A program made the position numbers and the translations under genes. A stretch of 64,000 bases of DNA. Source: Planctellipticum variicoloris. GTDB taxonomy: Bacteria; Planctomycetota; Planctomycetia; Planctomycetales; Planctomycetaceae. Position 1 is the first letter of the stretch; each line of letters begins with the position of its first letter. The stretch covers positions 3,299,557-3,363,556 of the forward strand of contig NZ_CP130886.1 in NCBI RefSeq assembly GCF_030622045.1, written 5' to 3'. Below, piece by piece: positions 43,228 through 51,100 of this stretch. The notes under the pieces are model-generated. The model worked only from the letters and a program-made list of their open reading frames with translations. It was not told the origin of the DNA and did no database searches.

Positions 43228-43725
43228 ATGTCACGGATGACCACAATTCTCGCTCGTTGCCGGGCACTGGCTCAAGCCGGCGTGATTGCCGGACTTATGC
43301 TGGCCGCCGCGCCCGCTCCAGCCCAGGAAGGGTATGCCGGCTGTCCGGACGGCTCCTGCCACGGCCTGCAGAGCGTTCCGTACAACGGCGGTTACGAGCG
43401 CGAAGGGGTGTTCAGCCGATTTATCAACGGCTGTAAAGAGACGTGCGGCTTCGGGCAGTCCGACAAGCCGCTCAGCGCTGGTAAATTTTCCAAGAATAAA
43501 CGGACTTGCCTGACCGTCTGCCCGCCTTACTGCTCGCCGACGTTCGGCTTCCACGAAACCTGCTGGAACAAGTTCCCGCCCACGGCCCCTTGCTACCGCA
43601 TCGACGATCCGGGGACGCCGAACTGGTCGAGCCCGACGCCGCAGATGGACGGACTTCCTCCGCAGGCCAGCCCGCTGGTTCCGCCCCCGGCGCCCGGCAC
43701 AACGGCCCCCGGCTACGAGCAATAA
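43228..43725 (+). CDS. Secreted cysteine- and proline-rich protein, unknown function
   Basis: A 165-residue exported protein. The signal peptide (AGVIAGLMLAAAPAPAQ) leads to a body with eight cysteines in a regular order (YAGCPDGSCHGLQ, NGCKETCGFG, RTCLTVCPPYC) and the segment PTFGFHETCWNKFPPTAPCY that recurs in planctomycete proteins. The tail is Pro-rich. The cysteines suggest disulfides or metal binding in the periplasm or outside. It follows the previous small gene by 55 bases and ends just before a dispersed palindromic repeat. Confidence 0.78.
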   Translation: MSRMTTILARCRALAQAGVIAGLMLAAAPAPAQEGYAGCPDGSCHGLQSVPYNGGYEREGVFSRFINGCKETCGFGQSDKPLSAGKFSKNKRTCLTVCPPYCSPTFGFHETCWNKFPPTAPCYRIDDPGTPNWSSPTPQMDGLPPQASPLVPPPAPGTTAPGYEQ

Positions 43726-43730
43726 TCACT

Positions 43731-43845
43731 GGTTCCCAGGCTCTGCCTGGGAACCCCCTCTTGCGAGGCTCTGCCTCGCGTCACCGGATGATGATTGAAG
43801 AGGACGCTTGAGCGTCCAAAGAAGCATTCCCAGGCGGAGCCTGGG
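43731..43845. repeat. Dispersed palindromic repeat, left copy next to the insertion sequence
   Basis: It starts with an almost perfect palindrome around cccaggctctgcctggg, then gcgaggctctgcctcgc, and further on ggacgcttgagcgtcc. Together they resemble REP-type elements that planctomycete genomes carry in many copies. The element ends at the left boundary of the insertion sequence. A second copy in the same orientation lies at 45544-45665. Confidence 0.85.
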
Positions 43846-43858
43846 CTGCGCGAAATCG

Positions 43859-45109
43859 TCAATTGTTGGCGGTCCCGGTTGATCCGGCTTTTGTTCCTGG
43901 AAGGACGGGGAGGGCCTGGCGGCGCTGGGCTGTCAGCGACTTGCCTAAGTGGTCGTCGATCCACGCGAGCAGGTCGCGATGCCGCACGGCGTTCAGGGCT
44001 TCGCAGATCTTTTCCTCGCTGATCCGCACGACCGACGCGGCCATCCCCAGAATCAGTTTCGTAAAGCCGCCGCGGCTGTGCTGGCCCTGCAAACGCTTGC
44101 CCTTGCCGATCAGCGATTCCAGCACTTCGCTGCTGGCCGGCAGACTCTGTCCGGGGAGCACGCCGCTCGACTGCTCGCTCACGAACTCCACCAGCCGCGC
44201 CGCCGCACGCTCACCGGCAGGCGTTCGGGCCACCGTCTCCAGTTGCCGGCGCAGCGTCTCGCCGGCGGCGGCGTGGTAGCCCGCCACGCGCAGGAACTCC
44301 AGCATGTGGTCCTTGACCGCCTGCAAGTCGTTCCAGTCCACGAGCGCCTCCCGGAAGTCGCGGATCCAGCCGAACTTCTCCTCGAGCCGCGTCAGGTCGA
44401 GACCCGCGGGACGTTCGGCCGCGGGCGTGTCGATCAGCCGCAGCATGCGGGCGCCCCAGCCGATCAGCGGCCCCAAGTTCAAGTAACGCCCTTTGACTTT
44501 CTGCGTGGGGGGAGCAAGGTGTCCGAGTTCCGTCTGCTTCACCCGTGGCTGCGTCTGCCCGCAGTGTTTGACGAACGCGATCCACCGCGGATCGGCGAGC
44601 AGTTCGTGCTTGAGCACGATCGCCGTCTTGTGGGCGATGTCGTGCAGCACCTGCGTCGTCGGGTGCTGTTCGCGGAAACGCTGAGCGCCGCCGAGAAGAT
44701 CCGAACCCTCGTCGCTGAGGATGGCGGCCGGCACGCCGACCAGCCCGGCCGCAGCCGCGAGCTGCCGCTGGACGATCTCGCCGCTGGATTTTTCGACCGG
44801 CTGCAGCGCCAGCAGCGTCAGATCCTGGTGCGTCAGCGGCGCCGTCAGCGCTTTCCACGCCGACAATCGCAGCCCCGCGATGACCAGACACTTCCGCGAC
44901 CCCAGTTGCAGCGTGTGGTCGACGAGGAACACCCAGTCGGCGGCGAATTCCTTGGGCCGCCGCAACTCGTGCAGTCCCAGCCGCAGCAGCCACGCTTCCG
45001 CAGTATTGGCCGCAGGAGCCCCCCGGAACTGGGGCAGGCTGTCCCGCAGCAGTTCGACCACCGCCCGGCAGCCGCGAAAGCTGACCGCTCCGGCCAGACA
45101 GAACTGCAA
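43859..45109 (-). CDS. Transposase, main catalytic frame
   Basis: The large transposase frame, 416 residues from a nominal TTG at 45109, open without stop up to 45211. It has candidate DDE-type residues in ADWVFLVDHTLQLGS and AAILSDEGSDLLGGA, plus DLTRLEEKFGWIRDFREALV further on; the exact triad needs alignment. Upstream of the TTG the frame reads on through PDAVRPAHHAYSAAAIGLTL, which continues naturally into the protein, so the real N terminus probably comes from the small upstream frame by frameshifting or a mutation. I do not recognise a numbered IS family. Confidence 0.8.
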   Translation of the reverse strand: MQFCLAGAVSFRGCRAVVELLRDSLPQFRGAPAANTAEAWLLRLGLHELRRPKEFAADWVFLVDHTLQLGSRKCLVIAGLRLSAWKALTAPLTHQDLTLLALQPVEKSSGEIVQRQLAAAAGLVGVPAAILSDEGSDLLGGAQRFREQHPTTQVLHDIAHKTAIVLKHELLADPRWIAFVKHCGQTQPRVKQTELGHLAPPTQKVKGRYLNLGPLIGWGARMLRLIDTPAAERPAGLDLTRLEEKFGWIRDFREALVDWNDLQAVKDHMLEFLRVAGYHAAAGETLRRQLETVARTPAGERAAARLVEFVSEQSSGVLPGQSLPASSEVLESLIGKGKRLQGQHSRGGFTKLILGMAASVVRISEEKICEALNAVRHRDLLAWIDDHLGKSLTAQRRQALPVLPGTKAGSTGTANN

Positions 45110-45197
45110 CGTCAGGCCGATGGCCGCTGCCGAATACGCATGATGGGCCGGTCGGACGGCGTCCGGGAGGGGGCCAGGGGCTGCGTCGGCGACCCGG

Positions 45198-45452
45198 TCA
45201 GCGCCCGGATTTTAAGGCGGCGATCTCACGTTCCAGGTCCGCCGCGCGGCGTTCGGCCGCGGCGGCCCGCGTGCGCCACATCGCGCGGCTCTTCTCGACG
45301 GCGCGGGTCTGGTTCTGCAGGAGCTTGCAGGTTCGCTTCCACTGGCCGGACTTCGCCTTCCACCGATTGCGACTCCGCTCGAAGAACCGCACCAACTTGC
45401 CCGCCGGCGACGAATACCGGGCGACGGCTGTTTCGCTGGTTTCGCAGGTCAT
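45198..45452 (-). CDS. Transposase, N-terminal frame
   Basis: An 84-residue frame starting at ATG 45452 that codes for a basic coiled coil (FERSRNRWKAKSGQWKRTCK, then ERRAADLEREIAALK). It ends with a TGA at 45198-45200, and overlaps the large transposase frame by 14 bases. The large frame is +1 relative to it. The overlap contains TTA AAA TCC GGG CGC TGA, where a +1 slip could join the two. Either this is programmed, as in many IS elements, or an indel has inactivated the copy. A long-frame version to 45734 also exists but runs over the palindromic repeat and is not real. Confidence 0.7.
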   Translation of the reverse strand: MTCETSETAVARYSSPAGKLVRFFERSRNRWKAKSGQWKRTCKLLQNQTRAVEKSRAMWRTRAAAAERRAADLEREIAALKSGR

Positions 45453-45543
45453 GACGTTCCTCCTTGAACAAAAAGCCCAGTGGAACAAAAACGCGACGAT
45501 TCGCCGAGGCCAATTGCCCCTGAAAACGACGGATTTCGCGCAG

Positions 45544-45665
45544 CCCAGGCTCTGCCTCGCGTCTGTGGGCGACGACGATGAAGTGGACGAAGAGGAAGAT
45601 GAAGAGGAAGATAAAGAGGACGCAGAGCGTCCAAAGACGCATTCCCAGGCAGAGCCTGGGAACGA
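45544..45665. repeat. Dispersed palindromic repeat, right copy next to the insertion sequence
   Basis: This copy has the same order of parts as the left one: a half of cccaggctctgcc, then ggacgcagagcgtcc at 45618-45632 and tcccaggcagagcctggga at 45643-45661. Between them is an expanded gaagag/gaagat hexamer run (about 45585-45617) absent from the left copy, so the repeat evolves by slippage too. Confidence 0.85.
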
Positions 45666-45671
45666 GGAATC

Positions 45672-45736
45672 GGCGTGGTTTTCGAGGCTTTCCAACCAAA
45701 GACACGCCCATCGCAAGGCCTCTGGGCGTGCCACCC
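45672..45736. repeat. Half copy of a second palindromic repeat
   Basis: It matches 47795-47857 for over 60 bases, including cacgcccatcgcaa and ctctgggcgtgccaccc, with a few differences. The left arm of that palindrome is missing here. The two copies share orientation. Confidence 0.8.
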
Positions 45737-46012
45737 AACCTGCCCCTTAGCTCATTTCGCCTCCCGCGGACCGGATTTCACCTTGGACCGTTTTGCGAAT
45801 CTAGGGGTTTTCTCCATCTTTGCCGATTCCAGCAAAAATGAGGCTTGCGGACCGCCGGCTGCCTCGTAGAATCGACGCCGCTGGGTCAGGAAGCGAAGTC
45901 CGGTCCGGATTGTGCTTCTTGCCGGTTGCAGAACGAGGACCTCTCGTCACGACGCCCATCGTGTGACAGGTCGCCGGAACTGTGATTTCTCAGCATTGCG
46001 GGCCGTAACTGC
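45737..46012. other. 276-base region with no recognisable gene
   Basis: Between the second repeat and the next small secreted gene I see no protein-like frame on either strand. It could hold the promoter of the plus-strand genes. No RNA gene or clear hairpin is visible. Confidence 0.5.
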
Positions 46013-46474
46013 ATGTACGAAGTGTCGACCACGTCCGAAGCAACGAGAGCCCTGCGCAGGGCGGTGTGGCTTTGCTGCACCGCGGCGTGTGGTCTGTGGT
46101 TGTTTTCCGGCAACGTGCAGGCGTCGTTCATCCATGCGAAGCTGGTGGAACCCGACCCGAGCCTGCTTGCGATTGATGGCGGTCCAGTAGACGCCACGAC
46201 CGACTGGGAATCGCGAGGTTCCAGCGCATTGCCGTCGGTTCCCGCCGATCAAAATCAAGAACCGTCCGATCCGCCCGAGGAACCGGGCGTGACCGAGACG
46301 ACTGGCATGGCGGCCGGATCCAACTCGACGGATTCCGGCCCCTCGTCGGTCCCTGCGGCGGCCTGTCTCGGGACTCCCGAGTTGCCGCTCCCCACGTTGA
46401 CGGCCTGGCTGCATCACGGCCAGCATCTTGCCGTTCCTCCCGCCCCCCGTTCCGGCCAGTGTCGCCCGCCCTAG
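46013..46474 (+). CDS. Putative small secreted protein
   Basis: A 153-residue frame with a plausible signal peptide (AVWLCCTAACGLWLFSGNVQA) and then an acidic, Ser/Pro-rich low-complexity body (PSDPPEEPGVTETTGMAAGS) and a Pro-rich C terminus. The composition is like other planctomycete proteins that sit before PEP-CTERM genes, but no domain is recognised. ATG 46013 is preceded by a weak purine stretch. It may be a real surface protein or a fortuitous frame; codon use is compatible with coding. Confidence 0.5.
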   Translation: MYEVSTTSEATRALRRAVWLCCTAACGLWLFSGNVQASFIHAKLVEPDPSLLAIDGGPVDATTDWESRGSSALPSVPADQNQEPSDPPEEPGVTETTGMAAGSNSTDSGPSSVPAAACLGTPELPLPTLTAWLHHGQHLAVPPAPRSGQCRPP

Positions 46475-46704
46475 GTCACGCTTGCGCTGTATGCCGCCCC
46501 AATCTCCCCCTGAGCTTCAGGAAATCTGGGATGTTTTCGGGGGTTTGCGGAAAATGGAGATTTTTCGGCTGGCGACAGGGTTGAGGTGACTTTAGGATCT
46601 CTGGCACTCCGCCCGGCTTTCCAAGGTGGAATGGTCGGGTGACACGGAACAAGCGAAACAATCGGCAGGATTTCTGCCGGTTAAATTTCTCGAAGGGCGG
46701 GCAA

Positions 46705-47598
46705 ATGAAGAAGTTGATGATTCTGGCTGTGGCGATGGTTGCCATGGCATTCTCAAATGTATCCGAGGCCGCGTTCCGAGTTTCGATCTCAGACGGTACG
46801 AATACGGCTACTTACTATATCGGATCCTCATCTCCAGGCGGGAGCGGCGGTACAATCGCTTTGCCAAGCACCGGGTCGCTATTAAGGTCTGACAACTGGC
46901 TGTTTAATACTGATGGCTACAGTGGTGGTTCATTGAACTTGATTTCCACCAATTGGCCTGGCGTGGCTCAGGTTGGCTCAATCACAACATCGTTGACTCT
47001 CTACTCACGTGTTGGGGTTTCCACTGTCAAAGGACTAACAGTCACAATGGCAGTGGTAGATCAAATGACTGGTGGCATTTTCGACACGGCCAACAGTGTC
47101 ATGTTTGAAAACACCGGATTTCTATTGACCAATGCCGAGTCGGCATTGCTGGATCTTCAGCCAATGTCTCTATTCACGGTCCCGACTGGATCCGGATTAA
47201 CAGCAGTCGCCTCTCTAACCTCCACCAACGGCAGCACGTCCAACCCGGTAACATCCGGAATGGCTCACGCGGAAATTTATATTAAGCCAGACGGAAGTCC
47301 GGTCTTGCCCGCTCTAGTGACAAATTCGGTGTCGCTGGTGGCCTCGCAAACAATCACTCCAAGCTGGCAGGTCGGCGCGACTATTCCGGCAACTGGATAC
47401 AACTTGACACAGATGCTGATCATGACTGACATTACGTTGAATTCGGGTAACGTACTCAACGGCCAAGTATTCTCTGTTCAGTCAAGCGTTCAACCGCTCG
47501 TTCCAGAACCCACCTCCCTCGCCCTCGCCGGTTTTGCCGGCATCGGCATGGCGGTTGGGGCAATTCGTCGCCGTCGGCAGGCCAAGCAGGCTGCCTAG
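46705..47598 (+). CDS. PEP-CTERM sorting domain protein
   Basis: A 297-residue exported protein. It starts at ATG 46705 with a good ribosome site (gaagggcggg); the 22 codons before in the longer frame are not credible. The signal peptide is LMILAVAMVAMAFSNVSEA. The body is Ser/Thr/Gly-rich with repeated beta strands (AQVGSITTSLTLYSRVGVST). The C terminus has a complete sorting signal, LVPEPTSLALAGFAGIGMAV then IRRRRQAKQAA. It is therefore the second candidate substrate of the exosortase. Base composition is more AT-rich than the neighbours. A strong terminator follows. Confidence 0.92.
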   Translation: MKKLMILAVAMVAMAFSNVSEAAFRVSISDGTNTATYYIGSSSPGGSGGTIALPSTGSLLRSDNWLFNTDGYSGGSLNLISTNWPGVAQVGSITTSLTLYSRVGVSTVKGLTVTMAVVDQMTGGIFDTANSVMFENTGFLLTNAESALLDLQPMSLFTVPTGSGLTAVASLTSTNGSTSNPVTSGMAHAEIYIKPDGSPVLPALVTNSVSLVASQTITPSWQVGATIPATGYNLTQMLIMTDITLNSGNVLNGQVFSVQSSVQPLVPEPTSLALAGFAGIGMAVGAIRRRRQAKQAA

Positions 47599-47625
47599 TC
47601 GGTCTGAGTTGATCTGATGCAGTTT

Positions 47626-47665
47626 GAGCGGGCGGTTCCCTGGAGCCGCCCGCTCTTTGTTTTTG
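47626..47665 (+). terminator. Rho-independent terminator after the PEP-CTERM gene
   Basis: A GC-rich stem, GAGCGGGCGG with CCGCCCGCTC, has a ten-base loop and is followed by TTTGTTTTTG. The spacing of 28 bases from the stop codon suits termination of the PEP-CTERM transcript. Confidence 0.92.
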
Positions 47666-48108
47666 TTGGGTGTGGGGTTGATGCGATGTGTCGCCCAGAG
47701 CTGACGCACTGCGCGACATCGATTCATGCCTGATGGGCCAGGGACGGTGTTTCTCGGCCAACGGGGGGGTGGCACGCCCAGAGTCTTCGATGGGCGTGGT
47801 TTTCGACGCTGGCCAAGACAAGACACGCCCATCGCAAAGCCTCTGGGCGTGCCACCCGGATCGCTTCTTGAATGTCGATGTCTGCCAAAAAGGGATGTCT
47901 TGCCCACCCGAGAATGGAATCCGACCGGCCTGCGCCCCTCCGAACTCCGCTTCTTCGGGTGGTGCGGACATTTCTGTCTGTGCAGTCCCTTCCGTCGCTG
48001 GCCTCACAGGGGTTTTCATCACTCCTGCGCTTTTTCCGCAGCAGCCCGTGGCAAACCGTGGTTTCTCTAAGCCATAATTGGTGCGTCTGACCACCGCTCC
48101 GTCGTCTC
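47666..48108. other. 443-base region holding a palindromic repeat and no gene
   Basis: Frames on both strands mainly translate the palindromic repeat and are not protein-like. The right part (47860-48108) includes a sequence reading ggtgcggacatttctgtctg, which has the look of another dispersed element. The promoter of the giant TPR gene must be here, but no clear consensus is seen. Confidence 0.5.
47768..47857. repeat. Long palindromic repeat, complete copy
   Basis: The left arm ggtggcacgcccagag and cgatgggcgtgg are mirrored by cacgcccatcg and ctctgggcgtgccacc on the right, with about 25 bases between. It could form a long hairpin. The right half recurs at 45672-45736, so this is a dispersed family separate from the one beside the insertion sequence. 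Confidence 0.85.
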
Positions 48109-51100
48109 TTGGCGGCGCGAGTTGTACCGCCATCTGCTCAGGATGCCTCGCCTGTGACTACTGTGCCGCCGCCTGTTTCACCCGCGAATGCTCAGCCGGA
48201 ACATCCGGATCATCTGGACGTCGTGCCGCAGATCAACATGCGGCTGCTTCTCGGGACGTTCGTACTGCTGGCAGTTCTCGGGGGGGGCGCCTGGTTCGCC
48301 CGCCGCCATTTTGTGCGGCACAACGTCGAGATGTATCTGGTTCAGGCCCGCAAGGCCGAAGAGCAGGGGAAGGCCAGCGAGGCGCTGCAGTATTACACCC
48401 AGTACCTCGAGTTCGGGCGCGGCATCGGCCAGAACGAGAAGGCCACCCAGGGACGCCGACTGGAGGCCCTCAACCGCATCGGCGCACTCGTTGCCGAGCA
48501 GCCCGAGAGCGGCCCCCAGATCGATCGTCTCTTCCGCACGTACGAAGAATCGCTCCGGCTGGACCCTGCGCAGCGGGAGATCCGGCACAAGCTGGTCACG
48601 ATTCTGATGCGGATGGACCGTTCCACCGATGCGCGCAGCCACTTGAAGCTGCTGCAGGAAGAGGTCAAACCCGGCAAACCCGCCGCGGAACTGGCCTACC
48701 TGACAGGCGTCTGTCTTTATCGCGAAGGAAAATACCCCGACAGCCAGGCCGCGTTTCTCACCTCCATCCGGGAATGGCCGCAACAGGTCGTGGCCTATCT
48801 GGGCCTCGCCGAGCTTTGGACGACGCATCCGGATCAGATGGTGGCACTCACGACCAAGACCCAGCCGGACGGCCCAGCCTGGCAGGATCTCGCGCAAATT
48901 CTCAAGCCGCGCGAGGACTCCCGCGTGGTCAACGGCGTCACGGCCGCAGCAGCCGTCCTGCAGGCGATGCGGGCCGCGGCGCCCGGAGTTGACAGCACGC
49001 TGGCCGCCGCGCGGTTTCTCTCCGCGCTGGAGCAGAAATCCGACCGCCTCCCGCTCCCTCCGGAGGAAGCGGAAGTCCTGGTCCGCGCCGTATTCGAAAT
49101 CGGCGGCGCCACCAAATATTTGAACGGCCAATTGGAGGGTCCCGATCGCTGGTCCCCCGACCTGCCTGCACTCGCCGACCTGAACGACGATGGAATCGTG
49201 ACTCGCGAGGAGTTGAAGGCCCGGTTCGTCCGCGGCGATCAACTGACGCGGATCGATCGCGCCGAACGTCTGTTGCAGGAACTGCAGTCCCGACCAGACG
49301 CCGCGCCCCGGCAGACCGACGTTTTGCTGGCGCTCTCGAACCTCTATTCCGCCAAGGCCGCGGTCGTCGCCCTGTATGCCCCGGACGAACTCGCCGCGAC
49401 ACGCGAACTGGCCCGCAAGACGGTTGCCGCCGGCCTGGATCTCACTCCGCCGGATGTCCGGTTCCTGCTGTCCGGCGTGGAGCTCGACCTGCAGGATCTT
49501 GATCAGAACGCCGACAAGGCCGCCCAGCTCCAGCAACTGCAGTCGGCTGAAGCCAAGTTGAAAGCCGGGATTGCCGATCTGGTGAAGTCCCGCAGTGCAG
49601 AAAAACCCGCGACAGCCGAGGTCGACGAAAACTGGACGGTCCCTTCCAACAATGTCGATCTCCAGTCGATCGAAGTGCAGGCCCGGTTCGGCCTGACCAA
49701 CCTGATTCTTTCGCAACTGGCGCTCGCCGACCCGGCGGCCCAAGCCGACCTGCAGGCGAGTTTGAAGTCCGAGACCGCGGCGCTTGAGAGGGCCGGCGGC
49801 GGCAAGGTGCTGCTCGACTATCTCGAGGTCCGCCGCCTGATGTTCGAACAGCAATTCGCCGACGCCAGAAAGATCGGCGTCAAGTTGCTGGAGCAGATCA
49901 AGTCGGTGCCGGGGCTGGTGCGGCAAGTGACGCTCCTGGTGGCCGACTGCCAGGGTCGGACCGGCAACCCGGACGCCCAGCTCGATGTGCTGCGGAATCA
50001 GGTGGAGCTCGATCCGCTCTGGCTCGAAGGCCGCCGGGCGATGGCCGAGAGCCTGCTGGCCGTCGGCCGACTGGACGAGGCGATTGACGAGTATGTTCCG
50101 GCCGTGGTCCTGCCCGGTGCCGGCGAGCGTCTGCTGGAGCTGCGCATCGTCCGCAACGCCAACCTGGCGCCGGCGCAACGCAAATGGGATCGTGCCGAGC
50201 CCCTGCTCCAATACTTGCTCGAACGCAAGCCGACGACGGTCCGGGCCATTCTGCTGGCGGCGGAACTGCGACGCCTGCAGGGAGCAACGGCCAAAGCGCT
50301 GGCTGACGATCAGGGAATCGAGAATCCGGCCGAGGTGCAGCAGAAACTGCTGGAAGCCGAACAGTCTCTGAAGATGGCGCGGGAGGCCTTCCCCAAGGAC
50401 TTGGGAGTCCGCGTGGCTGAAGTCAATTTCGCCTCGGGGCGGTTCGACCTGCCGGAGCCGGAGCGGCTGGTGCTGGCGGAGTCGTTGCTCGCCGCGGCCC
50501 GCGAAGATCTCGGCGCCGACGTGGAGCTCGATCTGGCCGACGCTCGTCTGCAGATTCAGCGATTTCCGGGCGAAGCTGGCGACCGGTTGGCCGTCATCGC
50601 CCGCGAACGAACCGGACTGACGCAGCCGCAGCGGATTCGACTGCTGACCGGCCTGGCCCAACTGGCCGATCGTACGACTACTCCGCAGTCCGCCCGGCCG
50701 TTCTGGGAGGAGCTCTCCCGACTCCAGCCTGAAAATCTTGAACCAAGACTGCAGATCGCCCAGTTGATGCTGGCCGCAGCAGGCCAGCCGGGCGGCTCAA
50801 TGGATGAACCGGCCTGGGAAAAGCTGCTGGCGAGCATCAAGGAACTGGAAGGGACCTCTGCCGGGAATGTCGGTTACCTGCAGGCCATGCGGCTGCTGGA
50901 GCATCCAGGTGACGACGCCGCGCGACCGAAGAATCTCAAGGCCGCTGAAGTCTTACTCACCGCTGCCGCAAAATTGCGGCCCTACTGGTCGGCAATTCCC
51001 CGGGCGCAGGGGATTCTGGCGGAGCTTCAGAGCGATTCCGTCCGTGCGCTGGAGCGCTACCAGCAGGCGTTTGCGCTGGGCGACCGGACTCCGGTCGTCG

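Larger units (their letters stand above)
43833..45556 (-). mobile_element. Insertion sequence with two overlapping transposase frames
   Basis: The ends are inverted repeats: 43833-43857 and, reversed, 45532-45556 agree at 24 of 25 bases, with the inner part CTGCGCGAAATC and its complement GATTTCGCGCAG. Between them are two transposase frames on the minus strand. The inverted repeats run into the flanking palindromic repeat (CCCAGGC on the outside at both sides), so the element appears to have entered that palindrome. The core ends, excluding shared repeat sequence, are about 43846 and 45543. A target duplication cannot be separated from the palindrome. Confidence 0.85.

Noticed and set aside
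43949-45454. A 501-codon plus-strand frame across the insertion sequence
   Set aside because: It is antisense to the transposase, is rich in Arg, Gln and His, and crosses the transposase frame boundary.
46606-46625. A sigma-54 type promoter (TGGCAC then GGC) before the PEP-CTERM gene
   Set aside because: The spacing between the GG and GC elements is one base too long, and the other PEP-CTERM gene has nothing like it.
43731-47857. A CRISPR array
   Set aside because: The repeats are palindromic, few and irregularly spaced, with no cas genes; they are REP-like elements.
47456-48133. A 225-codon minus-strand frame
   Set aside because: Most of it is a translation of the palindromic repeat at 47768-47857 and the terminator of the PEP-CTERM gene.
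48178-50661. A long minus-strand frame of 827 codons inside the giant TPR gene
   Set aside because: It is the antisense shadow of a GC-rich gene; the sense frame has TPR units, and the antisense one has no recognisable motif.
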